Below are positions 1-11,923 of a DNA stretch of 64,000 nt, one piece after another. The notes below the pieces were generated by a model that saw nothing but the letters and a program-made list of their open reading frames with translations, ran no database searches and had not been told where the DNA came from. Location of the stretch: the NCBI GenBank assembly GCA_964019415.1, contig OZ025873.1, positions 843,125-907,124 of the forward strand. The letters run 5' to 3'. This stretch comes from Ianthella basta (Eukaryota > Porifera > Demospongiae > Verongiida > Ianthellidae). A program made the position numbers and the translations under genes. The number at the start of each line of letters is the position of its first letter. Within the stretch, counting starts at the first letter, position 1.

Positions 1-1060
1 ATATGGCTCATTCCTTTTGTACATACAGTGTGCTTATGGCATATACTTCAAACATACGTATGTATATGCTACAATGGAACTGGTCTGGCATGACTGCACA
101 CATTGTGCCCAACATTTGATGGGCATTAAATTTGATAAATTATCCAAATCTACCAAACTGCCAAATTTGATAGCCCACCAAACCTTTCAGAAAACAGTGG
201 TATCTTTTGCTAATTAATGTACAGCTTCTTGTGATAGCCACCCAGTGTCAAATGGAGATGAGTGTTATTGGTATGAGTATGTGATGAGTCCATTCTCCAG
301 TCATGAGTTCCACGATGGTATAGGAAATGTGTACTTGCAATGTTTGTGCTATAGTGTCTCCCATTCCATCAGTACGTGTAGACTATGTATACAAGCGAAT
401 AGATTGTGAGTTTCGAGTTCTGTATGCAGCTGACGAAGGCCTACGTGGCCAAAACATCCTGCAATCAGTTGTGTACTGATTGATTTTTGCTACATCTTTG
501 TTCACAATCTATTCGTTTGTATTGAACAATGTAGCAATGACCCCCTATATACGACATCTTTAGACTACTTGGGTTAGCTGTTTGAAAAGAATGTTTGTAC
601 ACACTGCCCATGCACTGTGAGTTACTTGGAATAGTGCACTGGTTTAAAAGACTGCCCAACACCTTACTCTCGTGTCATGTCATACGTACAGTACTGTAGT
701 TTCACAATTTCTTGTCCTGATTGCATAATATACATCGCAGAATGCACGATGCATGACGACTCACAATTATGGAGACACCTGCGCTTATTGACCAAAGTAG
801 ACACATGGCAGTTGTATTTATACGTTTGATGCAGGCTGTGAAGCCTGCGATCATTGAGGAAAGCCTAGGCGACGAAGTTTTCCACCCTCTGGTCATCGTT
901 TTTCTCGTTACTGGGTAATATTCATCGACGTTGTTCGTAATTGACGTTCTTGATATGCGCCCGGTAGCGCGTTGATTGCGAGGTGTGGAATTTACACATT
1001 CTGCTAGACCCTACTTTTCTTCTGCCCCCGCGCACGATGACAAAGTAAGGTCTAGCGGCT
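1..1060. other. Left flank without a recognisable gene
   Basis: No open frame here looks like a protein and no exon with paired splice sites and consistent phase was found. The 5' exons of the first death-fold gene (X0) should lie here or left of the window by analogy with X1-X3, but the conserved first-exon signature (acceptor followed by a GACCATGAG-type start) is absent. The stretch is single copy inside the window, unlike the sequence that follows. Confidence 0.5.
389..522. repeat. Short inverted repeat, arms about 22 bp
   Basis: The arm at 389-410 is the near-perfect reverse complement of 501-522 (about 20 of 22 positions), with about 90 bases between. No target-site duplication was seen. 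It could be a stem-loop or a remnant of a small palindromic element. Confidence 0.5.
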
Positions 1061-1069
1061 TGACTACTT

Positions 1070-1216
1070 GTTCATGTGCAGTGTGACTAAACAGAAGTAC
1101 TAAACAGGAGTAGGTAGAATCAGTACTTGTAGCTGTAAACTGTGAACTGCTCACTGGCAGTGTGACAACACATGGAGTAGATGGAATAATTAACCCTCAG
1201 CATAGGGTAACAGTAG

Positions 1217-1249
<33 letters not shown>

Positions 1250-2700
1250 GCTTTCGCGTGCTTCCACACAGTAACGAATCAGTCAAGAAGACCTACAGAT
1301 CGCCTCAGTGCGGCAAAAGCTTGAATCAAAATGAGCATTTTTTGCAGAACAGCCTCTTCACAAAAGTGCAAAATTCGCTTCAAAGCTACTAGCGCACCTG
1401 CCAGCCATTTTGTTTGTTCTGGCTAGCACACAAGCATACTCTAATCACGTGACGATGCTGGACCAAGCAGTGCCCACTTTGCCATTGTGTTTGCACGTAG
1501 CTATATAGCACACACACGTATGGTCATCTCTGGTGGTTGCTCTGGACCAAGTGGTGTTTTTTGCCTGAAGGACGGTATGTCCTCAGGGCAGTACTCCATT
1601 GAGTGAGGTATTTCGTGCCTTGCAGAACCTGTTTCATTCTTCTCCCAAATTCCACATGGTCCTATACTTTCAAAACTTTGATTTTCATACTCACATTCTG
1701 GAAGTCATCAAGGATCTCCAGTGATGCAAGTATTACAGTTTTGGATGCAATTGCACTATCAGCCTTCAACGATGCTACATCCAACTTGAGGTGTTGACTG
1801 TTCTAAATATTTGCCATACTGTCGTAATTGATAGATTGCTGCACACTGACTGGTTACCACCTCTAGAAATAGCATAGTGTACCATGAATTGCTCATATTG
1901 CAGAGTCAGCACTGTTGCCTTAATGCATGTCTGAAAATAGTAGCTATAGTCAATACTACGGTGTACTAACAATTGCTATCATTCTCCCATGCAGTACTTT
2001 TGACTTAATACCAGCTCTTAATATAGAACCAAACATTCTAATTAACATTTTGCTTCGGAATATACATAGCTTTTTACGCCGAGGGTTTAGCACTTTAGTG
2101 CCTTCATTAGCTTCAGTACTGTAAGCTGTAAACTGTTGAGTTGAACCAAAGTGCCTAATGGTCCCTTGTCAACTGAAGTGACTACTAGTGTTGCTATAGT
2201 AACTGTTTACTCCAACATTATTCTATTGTAATAGATACTAGTTGACTTGGTGTCCTTTATGTGTTGCATGGTGGTGGTGACATGTGAGCATGTACACAAG
2301 ATGAAAGTACCCCCTGACTTAAACTGAGTCAGTTCTATCTTTAAAGGTGGAGTGATTGAGTGTGTCAGTGCTTGACATGGAGCCATGTCTCCTGTTTGTG
2401 TACCATTCGGTCCTCAAACCTCCCCTCCACTGTCCAGCTTTTGATGGCTGTGCACAAGTGGTAGAGCAGTCTCAACTGGAATGAATGTGTTCTTGTTGGG
2501 TGTCCTTTAGACATCCACTCTTTACAGTGTCCTATATACTCATCAACTAACTATCTACATGATGTTTCTTATGTTTGTGTGTGCTACATTGGACCACAGT
2601 GAGTCCTAGTGCCGCCATGTGGCATGGTGCACGTTAATAATAATTGAATTGAATTGAATATATGTCAGGGCCTCTGCAGCATGCACCCCGTTGGTGCAGA
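1070..2700. repeat. About 1.6-kb intronic block, copy 1 of 3
   Basis: This stretch recurs nearly base for base at about 24003-25690 (inside X2) and 39843-41490 (inside X3). A shorter piece is in X1 (about 14440-14790). It starts near a GTACTAAACAGGAGTAGG motif, carries a GT microsatellite (about 1217-1246) and ends in a short AATTG-type array. In X2 and X3 it lies between the tiny 5' exons and the CARD-like exon array, so here it probably marks an X0 intron whose upstream exons are outside the window. Confidence 0.75.
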
Positions 2701-2940
2701 CACCAGAACACCCACTCGCAGTTGTGAGATAGACCCAGGACGTCTTTCTTTAGTGACCTATGTGTAAATCTATGTAGTATCCTTTACACATGCTAAAGTA
2801 AGTGTGTGTGTTTGTGTGTGGTGAGTATGTTTAGTCTTGAGTGTAGGTAAATGAATACACAGTTCTGATGGAGTTGTGTGAATGTGTGTGAGACTGAGTG
2901 ACAGAGTTGGTACACAGTCACTGCTGATAGCCTCACCCGC

Positions 2941-4400
2941 TAGACCCTCTCATCTCTATCCACTCCAAGTTGAAGTTCCTAGTAGTGTGTCACCTCTGTT
3001 TCCTCCCTGTCTGTGTGTGATGTAGTGTGTGTCCCTCCTCACCTCCTGTTTGTTCACCCTTGGTTTGCTATCCCCTCACATCTATGAGCACCCCTCACTC
3101 CTGAGGTGTGTGTGTGTGCTTGTGTGTGGTAATTGTATTCTCTATCTTGTGTATGCTAATGTGTGATTGTCCTCCCTGTCCCTTCTCTCCTCTCTCCCCC
3201 AATTCTTGTTGAGCTATATAGGACAAGCTGACCTAATCACTAGTGAAGAGTGCAAAAAACTGAGTGACCCCAGTGATGTGGTTAGAGTTCAGTGTGTCAA
3301 GTCTCCTGCAGTGATGGCCAAAACTGCTGATGTTCTGAGAAGACATGGATTTGAGTCCAAGTCGAAACTCCTTGCAGGTAAACAGTCCAGCCCCTCATCC
3401 ATTTGCCTGTGTTGTGTTGTACAGTGGAGCCTCCTTATGACAGACACCTTGTGACATCCACTACTGTCCACTGATAGGTGGTGTCCTTGATTCAGATGTC
3501 ATTTCCATCCCCACCCAGAAGCTGTTTGTTCTTGTATGTCCACTAGTCATCCACTGTTTGCAGTGTCCCATGTCAGAGGCTCTACTGTGACGTGTGCTGT
3601 GTACTAGAGTGTACCTCCTTACTGTAGTGCATACTGACTGGAGCATACGTAGGATTATTTTCCAAGCGTGTTTCTTTTAGTGACCTACGTGTGAATCTAT
3701 GTAGTATCCTTTACGCATGCTAAAGTGAGTGTTTGTGTGTGGTGAGTATGTTTAGTCTTGAGTGTAGGTAAATGAATGCACAGTTCTGATGAAGTTGTGT
3801 GAATGTGTGTGAGACTGAGTGACAGAGTTGGTACACAGTCACTGATGATAGCCTGACCCGCTAGACCCTCTCATCTCTATCCACTCCAAGTTGAAGTTCC
3901 TAGTAGTGTGTCACCTCTGTTTCCTCCCTGTGTGTGTGTGATGTAGTGTGTGTCCCTCCTCACCTCCTGTTGTTCACCCTTGGTTTGCTATCCCCTCACA
4001 TCTATGAGCACCCCTCACTCCTGAGGTGTGTGTGTGTGCTTGTGTGTGGTAATTGTATTCCCTATCTTGTGTATGCTAATGTGTGATTGTTCTCCCTGTC
4101 CCTCCTCTCTCCCCCAGTTCTTGTTGAGCTACTACAAGCTGACCTGATCACTAGTGAAGAGTGTAAGGGACTGAGTGACCCCAGTGATGTGGTTGTCGTT
4201 CAGCTGTTCAAGTCCCCAAGAGTGGTGGCTGAAACTGCTGATGTTCTGAGAAAGCATGGACTTGGGGAAGAGTCAAGGCGGCTTGCAAGTATGGCATATT
4301 ACAGAACTATTGCGGATCATTTGCTGGTGTGTAGTCCCTTGTGATATCCACACTGTTGAATGGAGCTGAATACTATTGATGTGGGAGTGTGATACAGTAC
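2941..4400 (+). repeat. Exon-bearing tandem repeat, X0 array (2 units)
   Basis: Two units of about 925 bp begin near the conserved CTAGACCCTCTCATCTCT stretch. Each runs through a pyrimidine-rich acceptor, one CARD-like half-domain exon and a conserved following intron. The same unit recurs in X1, X2 and X3. Introns are as similar between units as exons, which points to recent duplication or gene conversion. Confidence 0.8.
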
Positions 4401-7305
4401 TGTAAGTTCATTCTCCAGCTATCAGCTCTAGCTACTATATAGGGTATTGAAAGTGTGTAACAATGTGGATGTGGTATGAGTTTTGTAGTGTCTTCCATTC
4501 CCTTAGTACAGTTTAGGATGTGCTGGTAAATAATCACACCAAAGTAATGTTCCTATACAGGAGGCTCATTGATGTTCCAAAGTTGTCCAAACCCTTGGCG
4601 GAGGCATTGTCGCAAATGGGTAGTTTCTCCCCACATTGTCTTTGAATAGTCAGAGCCTCAACACAAATGCCACTCTGGCTATGTTTGACTGGGTGCACTA
4701 CTTTATGTGGTGAAAGCCTTCCACTGGCTAGTGATTTACTCTGTCTTTACCATCCTGCATGTGTCAGTGAGTACAGTAATATGCTTGAAGCCCTCAATGC
4801 ATTTGAGTGATGTTATAGAGTGGCTTGATAGCAGTTGTGCCTACTGTACGTATGTATGAATCTCTGTGCTCCCTGTGCGTATATGACCATTTATATCATC
4901 TGCCATTTTGTTGTGCCATCACTGGTTGAAAAGAAATTCCTTCAGACATTTCTTCCAAAAATGTAACCCCTTTTCAAAACCCTGCCTATGGGCCTGGGCT
5001 AGGAGCTGTAGCTCCCACTCATTGATCCAGAGAGCAGTGGCTATAGGCCAGACTGGCTTTGCCACCAAGCAGCCCCCCCCCCTCCCCCCCTCCAAACCGT
5101 GGACGCTCAGTACTTATTTGTAGTGTAGTATTGATCCGTTAGGCATACTAAAAGGGGTGCTATGGTAAACTGACATGCACTCTGACATACGTACGTAAGC
5201 ATTAGCAAGTGTTGCATACAGTACTGTACGTACTTAAACCATACACGTACGTATAGTGTAAACCAAGTGCACATGTTTATATTGCTACTTCTATCCATCT
5301 CCAGGATCTCTGTGCAGTCTTGCTAAGGGAAAGGTGAAACACCTGGTAGATGAGGAATGGTCACATCTCTCCTCAGCCTATTACAAACTGCAGGAGTCAG
5401 TTGGTGCAATTGTGAAACTCCTTCCAGTGCAAGAACGTCACCTCTTCTGCAGTGTATACGAAGCTGTGTGCCGTTCAGCAAGAAGAGCTTACAGAAAGCC
5501 AAAGGGTTTCGAGTTCTTGGATGTTAGAGATCTTCGTCGACAGATTGAAGCTCTTCGTGACCCAGAGCTGCTGCGACAGCTATCTTCCTATGAAGAAGGT
5601 AGCCTAAAGCCCTTCATTGCCACCTTCCTGGAAAGGTGCAAGGAGAATGGAGTCCAACCTTCCACTTCCCAGCCAGACGTCCCCCTCTCCCCCTCGACCC
5701 CTGTAGACCAGCTCCTTGGGTTCATCCTCTCCAGGAAGGACTACTACATCACAGACCTCCACATCAACAGAGAGCACTTCAGCCCATGGGATGTAGACAC
5801 ACCCCCTCCTGCTCCTGTCCCACCCATCCTGGAAGATCTTTCCTATCGCCTAAAGAAGCTGCTCTCTTCCTACTCCACTCTCTTCACCAAGGTGGTGGAG
5901 AATGTAGAGACCCTCCCCCAGCGCCAATACCGCAACCTGAGGAGCTACTTTCTGTATCAGTCATACACTGAGGTGCATCTGCCATCCTCCCAAGATGAGG
6001 TGTGTGACCACCTCCACCGCACCCCACTGTTTGCCCCCCTCTGCACTGATTTGCTGCAAAATGTGGTTATGTTCCTCTTCACTGATGATGCCGACAACCT
6101 CTCCAGCCAGTTGAGGGACTATGAGAAGAAGCTGTCCACATTTGTGAGGCAGTTCCTACTAGCCTGCCATAGGGAGGGTGTGGTCCCATCCACAGGGGGT
6201 GTGTCCCTTGATGAAGATGGGTGTGACCAGAGTGACCTCGCCCACCTCCTCGCCTGTGTGCTTGCACTGAAGGCATACTACGTGGAGTCCCTGTGTGTGG
6301 ATGAGAGCCTGTTCGCCTCTCTACAGAGGGAGGTGGACCTGGAGGGAGAAGAGAGGGAGGAGGTGAGGTGGGGTCAGTCAGTGGTGTTTCCCTAGTGTCA
6401 GTGTGTCAGTGGTAGATGTTGATGAGTGGAGGGCAGTTGTAGTGATGGTGTTTGACATTCCCACTTTGAACTCCAATCTCAGAATGTGTCCATGGATGTT
6501 TCTCCACTTTCACCAACCCCTCCTACTTCAGAAAGTGAGAGTCCAGGTGAGATGACCATGGCAACCACCACTCTGAGCTAGGATTGTGCTCAGTTCATGT
6601 GTTATGCTCTCATCACTCACAGTCAGTGCACTCACTGTAGACTGAATGAGTATAGTCTGATAGCTTCGTCTCCCTCCCCTCTCAGGTCCCTCTGTCTCTC
6701 TTCAGTCCAAAGGAAAGGGAAAGCACAGAGTGAGCACCTCTCCCAGTGTAGTCCCTGCCAAGCGTTCAGCTCAAGGAGAAGACAGTGAAGAGGAGGAGGA
6801 GGTCACTGCAGGGAGTGCTGCCAAGAGAAGAAGGGAAGGGAGTCACATGACCAGTCACATGACCGGTGAGGCATTCAGCACTAATCCACTGATTGAAAGT
6901 TGGACAAGAAGATCCTACAGTGTGATGCAGAAATGTTTCTCACTCTAATTCTTAGTCACCTTGCGTACTTCTCATTCTTCACACATTCTATGTGTATCTT
7001 GTTCTCTTCTTCCTATGGCACTGACAGTTGCAGAGATCATGAAGACATGGCAGGATGACTTCCTCAAGTACATGAAAGCAGAGGCCCTTTGTGGGAAGCT
7101 GGCACTCAAGGGTGTCATCCCAGAAGAGGTTAAGACTGACATCACCAGAGCGAGGAGCACAAGTGAAGCGAACCTGATCCTCTACAGCCACCTCCAGGAG
7201 CAAGGCACTGAGGCAAACCTTAGGCAGCTGTGTGAGGTAGCCAGCATGGAGAAGGGCTACGGGAAGATGAATGAGTTGGCAGGGAGGATTCTAGAGGAGT
7301 TGTGA
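3222..7305 (+). CDS. X0: death-fold (CARD-like) repeat protein, 3' part of gene
   Basis: Proposed exons are 3222-3377 (doubtful), 4118-4328, 4561-4619, 5305-6362, 6483-6546, 6686-6865 and 7028-7305; phases agree at every join from 4118 on. The product has CARD-like half domains (core LITSEEC, then DVLRKHGL), a short helix (RLIDVPKLSKPLAEAL) and a 350-residue region made of two diverged repeats that share YE..L..F...FL..C...GV.PST. A Ser/Pro/Lys linker follows with a basic AAKRRREG patch. The C-terminal CARD-like domain runs from VAEIMKTWQDDF to RILEEL. I know no named protein with this architecture; death-fold adaptors suggest a role in innate immune or apoptotic signalling, which is inference. 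The first exon has lost its normal acceptor (AA replaces AG). The 5' end is missing from the window. Confidence 0.65.
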
Positions 7306-7904
7306 GAATCCAATCCTGAATGGACTTTCTTGGCTAACTCTAGTATTGTAGAACTTGCATCACTGACTTTCCAGCTGGTGCACATGTGTGTGTACGTAGT
7401 TGTCAGTTGTTATTAACCCTCTCGATACATTTATTGCTTTTTGCAATGTTTACATGATTTCTTGTCCTAACTGCACATCTGTCAATCACAGATCTGATTG
7501 CAAGATGTGTGAATTGCATGTGTACAGCTGGACAAGAGCAAGAACTCACTGCATATATCCCTAGCTTAAATGTAGTGTGCTAGCTTGTAGCTGTAGCAAT
7601 GGTACAGTGTCTGTCAGTCTGCGATTTGGGCACGTGATTCCCAAGTACGTCACACTATGGGCTATTTATAATGCATTCAATAGTGTAGTTAACAGTATAA
7701 ATTTGCAACACGCACGAGCACGTGGGAGAGAGCCCGCCAATATTCCCTCTCCCTCTCTCGTCTGCCTCCTCCTCGTCGCCTGTCCATGGGTCTGTAGCTC
7801 CGGCAGTCCTCCACTCGCCCCCTTTAGCTCTCATCCCCTCTGAGAAGAAGGACAACTTGTAATCCTGCCACCGAATACAAGTGCATCTACTCGGGCAGGC
7901 AGAA
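7306..7904 (+). promoter_or_regulatory. Importin-beta promoter region, duplicated copy A
   Basis: No gene lies between the X0 stop and the importin start codon. The stretch holds a CACGTG E-box at 7631-7636, a CRE-like TACGTCAC at 7646-7653, a second CACGTG at 7719-7724 and a CCAAT box at 7737-7741. All four recur at the same spacing in copies B and C, and C fronts the intact gene. Promoter function is inferred from motif set, position and conservation. Confidence 0.55.
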
Positions 7905-10493
7905 ATGGCGGAACTGACGCAGGTTCTGGAGTGGACAGTCTCTCCAGGTGAGGGAGAGACACAGTCGAAGTGTTGTAGGAAGCTGCAGTGGTTGGGGAAG
8001 GCAGTGTACATGTGTGTCCACCACCACATCAACACCTCGTGCTGTGAAGTGTGCAAATGTGTGTCTTCTGGTGTTGAGAGTGTGTGTAGCTTTGAGTGCT
8101 TGAAGTGGTTGTCAGCCCGAGCTAGTCTCTGTGGCCCTGTCTAGGGAGCAGATACACACTGGAGGAGGGGGAGGTAACAAGAGCGGACCAGCCACACCCA
8201 AACACATGATTGCATGTATGAGTGGATGGTCTGTTGTGTTTACCTGATCTGTGTCGCAGTGGGCTACTACAGCACTGTGTGTGTGGGGAGGGGGGGGAGG
8301 GTGTGTTGTGTATGCACTGTACTGCACACTGCTTCTACATGTTGTGAGAAAGGAGTAGTGAAGCACTCTTTGAATTCCATGAATTTATCCTGTGCTGGCT
8401 GTGAACACAGTTGGACTGCTCAGGCAGATCACCAAACAGTGCAGTCGGACACAATGGCTTCATGCAATGCAATTATGACATTTATGACAATACATTTGTG
8501 ACCTCCCATTTTGTGGGTGAGCACTGATCGAATCTCCCCTCCCCTTCCCTCCCCCTCCCCCTCCCCCTCCTCCTCCCCCATTGTCCTACATAGCTGTGTG
8601 TATGGTTTTTGTGCATGTCTGAGTGTGAGTGCTAGTCTGTGTGGCACTAATGGGACAACAGTTCATGCCACAGTGTCATCCAGAGAGAGAGGGCGTGTCT
8701 TCACCGGTGTGATGATGAACACACATGACAATACCTTACATCCATGCAGTGTGGCTAATGGGAGGATAGCATTTATGACAACTGATTAGGAGTAGTTTCA
8801 CTTTGTGTGGCTACTTGTGTGCCCTCACCTGCTGTGAGCGTGAGCTGACATCACCAGTAGAGTAATTGTGGTAGGGTGTCCCAGTCTGTGATGTAGCTGG
8901 TGTGTTATCACTCAGATAGTTGACTATTGAGTTATACTTGGTCTGCTTGTTGTGATGGGTGTACAGAACAGATAGTGTTAGTGTGTTGAGGAGAGGCGGA
9001 TGGGTTGAAAGCACTAGAGGGACTGTACAATCCACCAACCCCAGTGTGGTGTGATCACTTTTGTTAACCTTCTCTCCCTCTCTCTCTCCTCTGTTGTGCA
9101 GACAATGCTCAACGCCAGGAGGCCCAGACATTCCTGAAGCAAGCAGAGACCCAGAGCCTGGTGTGTGTGTGCATGTGTGCAGTAGTTGAGTACTGTGGCT
9201 TACATCAGTGACAACCAAACTGACTGGTAGCACTGTATTCTGCACTGAGTGAGCTAGCCACCACCTCAGTCACATCTCACTGTTCACTACCTGTGGGTCA
9301 CCAAACATCAGAGTGGAGTAGTCCAGACCCAGCCTGTGTGTGTATGGCTCAGCCAGATGTGGTCCAATGGTGCTGGTGGTACTAGCTTGTGTGTCTAGGT
9401 GGGCTGTGGGTACACTGGTGCATACCATGGACCTTGTGTGTGGCACATTCCTGTGGGTGACCCCAGTGTGTGGGGCGCTAGGCTTCACACATAGGCACAC
9501 TGATGTTGGCTGTATACACACATGATACAAGTTGGACATGTGCTGTGTTGGGTGCAGCACATGTGGGTACAAGTGGATAGGGTGGTGGTGTGTGACACTA
9601 TTGGGGGTGCATGGAGTGCTATTTGTCCAGGTTGTACCCAGAGTGAGGATGTGGTCCTGCCTGCAGTGGTGGTCAGTGCTCTCTGAGTTGTGTGCTGCCT
9701 AATGCTGCATGCTCACACATGTGCCCCACAAGGTGGACTGTCCAACAGTGGCACACTAGCACCCTGACATGCTCTCTCCCACTCTCACCCTTCCAGCCCC
9801 AGTTCCTGTTTGCCCTGGCCCAAGTCCTTGGCAACAACGCGGCTTCCCCCGTTGCACGGTCGGCTGCTGGACTGTACCTAAAGATCTGCCTCCACTCAAA
9901 GGACGACACCACCAACCTCCAGCTGCAACAGAGGTGGCTGCAGATTGACCCACAGGCACGACTGGAGATCAAGAAAGTGGTATGTGCGTGAGGAGGGCAC
10001 TGTGTGGAGGTAGCTCAAGGAGACCTGACCCGTGTGTGGGAGGGCATGATTAGTGAGATCAGTCTCTGATCTGGTCTTCTCTGTAGCTGTCACTGTCCAT
10101 GTGCTGTGCCCCTCCCCCTCCCCCTCCCCCTCCCCGTAGGTAGTGAACACTCTTGGTACAGAGCCAACCTCCCCATCTACAGCAGCCCAGGTAAGTGGGT
10201 TGGTGTACAGGCAAGGACACCTTCCCTCCCTCACAACACAGCACACACACACCAGACTGGTGACATGTAGTGATGGCTAGTGACTGTGTGCTACTGCCTG
10301 TCACCCCTCCCCCCCTGTCCCTTCTCCCTCGTCCCTTGCACAGTGTGTGGCTGCTATAGCTTGTACAGAGCTCCCAGTGGGCCAGTGGCCTGAGGTCATT
10401 GACGGCCTGGTCGGCCATGTCACTGGTGAGCAGGCTGTGGAGAAGCTCAAGGAGGCTTCCCTGGATGCCATCGGGTACATCTGTGAGGACATT
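7905..10493 (+). pseudogene. Truncated importin-beta copy A (exons 1-5 only)
   Basis: Exons are 7905-7947, 9102-9160, 9797-9979, 10140-10190 and 10344-10493, the same as exons 1-5 of the complete gene at 47668 and spliced in the same phases. They encode the N-terminal HEAT repeats (start [14 protein letters not shown], end [11 protein letters not shown]), where importin-beta family members contact RanGTP. One amino-acid change is visible (Asn to Ile at about residue 64). After exon 5 the gene stops: reading into the intron adds three residues and a stop, and a minisatellite and an unrelated death-domain exon follow. No frameshift or lost splice site is seen, so the break is recent. A transcript could give a protein of about 165 residues, but the fragment is most simply a duplication by-product. 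Confidence 0.85.
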
Positions 10494-10570
10494 GTGAGTG
10501 ACTGACACACCTCTGCTAGGTCTGCCTCTGTATTCACAGCTGGCAGTGGTTGTCTGTAGAGTCCCAACTG

Positions 10571-11160
10571 TGCAGTGATAGGGGTGGGATGGTCACTGCA
10601 GTGGTAGGGGTGGGACGGTCACTGCAGTGGTAGGGGTGGGACGGTCACTGCAGTGGTAGGGGTGGGACGGTCACTGTAGTGGTAGGGGTGGGACGGTGAC
10701 TGCAGTGGTAGGGGTGGGACGGTCACTGCAGTGGTAGGGGTGGGACGGTCACTGCAGTGGTAGGGGTGGGACGGTCACTGCAGTGGTAGGGGTGGGACGG
10801 TTACTACAGTGGTAGGGTCACTGCAGTGGTAGGGGTGGGACGGTCACTACAGTGGTAGGGTCACTGCAGTGGTAGGGGTGGGACGGTCACTGCAGTGGTA
10901 GGGGTGGGACGGTCACTGCAGTGGTAGGGGTGGGACGGTCACTACAGTGGTAGGGGTGGGACGGTCACTACAGTGGTAGGGGTGGGACGGTCACTGCAGT
11001 GGTAGGGGTGGGACGGTCACTACAGTGGTAGGGGTGGGACGGTCACTGCAGTGGTAGGGGTGGGACGGTCACTGCAGTGGTAGGAGTGGGACGGTCACTG
11101 CAGTGGTAGGGGTGGGACGGTCACTGCAGTGGTAGGAGTGGGACGGTCACTGCAGTGGTG
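10571..11160 (+). repeat. 26-bp minisatellite, copy A
   Basis: About 22 tandem copies of a 26-bp G-rich unit (GGTAGGGGTGGGACGGTCAC plus TGCAGT). Each unit contains the palindrome CACTGCAGTG. The array begins about 80 bases after importin exon 5 and is also present in copies B and C with different lengths. Confidence 0.95.
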
Positions 11161-11344
11161 GATGTTAAGTAGGAGGTAGTGTTTGAGTGTGTGGTACTGT
11201 GATTGGTGTATGCACTAACTTATGTAAGGTGCGTGAATGTGGGTTGTGTCTGTGTCAGTGAGTACTGTCCAGTGCAGTGAAGATGTGTACAATATGTACT
11301 TCACCTAGTGTGATACAACACAGTGTATGGCATACTGCAAGCTA

Positions 11345-11505
<161 letters not shown>

Positions 11506-11606
11506 CGTGTGCATGTGTGAGCCCATGCTCTGCACTCCTACACATCCAACTGTTGGTGTGTGTGCACTAGTTCATGACCACTCCACATCTATTGTCATAC
11601 CCACAG

Positions 11607-11923
11607 GTATCCACATTGTCCTTGATGACAAGCCCTTTCTGTCTGGCCTTCTCACTGTCACACTTGACACAGTTGCCATCCAGTGGGAAGAAGTGGCCGC
11701 TCACCTTGGTATTGAGCAGTGCCTGGTGGATATGATCAAGAAGGATAACCCTCTTTGTTGTCGGGATGCATGTCAAAGCATCCTCAGTGATTGGCTGGCT
11801 CGTAAGGCCAACACTGGCAGTGAGAAGAGGTGTTGGAGCTCTGTGGTGGTAGCACTTGAGAGGAGCGGTTACTGGGAGCTGGCGTGGCAGCTGAGGGCTA
11901 GCTCAAAGGAAGCTGCCCACTAG
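11607..11923 (+). CDS. Orphan terminal death-domain exon, copy 1
   Basis: The exon follows a good acceptor (CATACCCACAG), starts in phase 1 like all death-fold exons here and stops with TAG at 11923, giving about 105 codons. The peptide reads as a death domain: IQWEEVAAHLGI, a cysteine-containing helix, ILSDWLARKAN, CWSSVVVALERSGYWELAWQLR. This matches the W..LA..LG, L..W and W..L..AL spacing of Death domains. No partner exons lie upstream: a GT tract, a minisatellite and importin exons come first, and importin exon 5 ends in phase 0, which cannot join it in frame. It is probably the detached 3' end of an older death-fold gene, cut at the duplication boundary. Confidence 0.6.

Noticed and set aside
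6363-6395. Stop of the large X0 exon at 6395
   Set aside because: A GTGAGG donor at 6363 in phase 0 leads to exons that match in phase and are conserved in all four genes. The read-through end is probably intronic.
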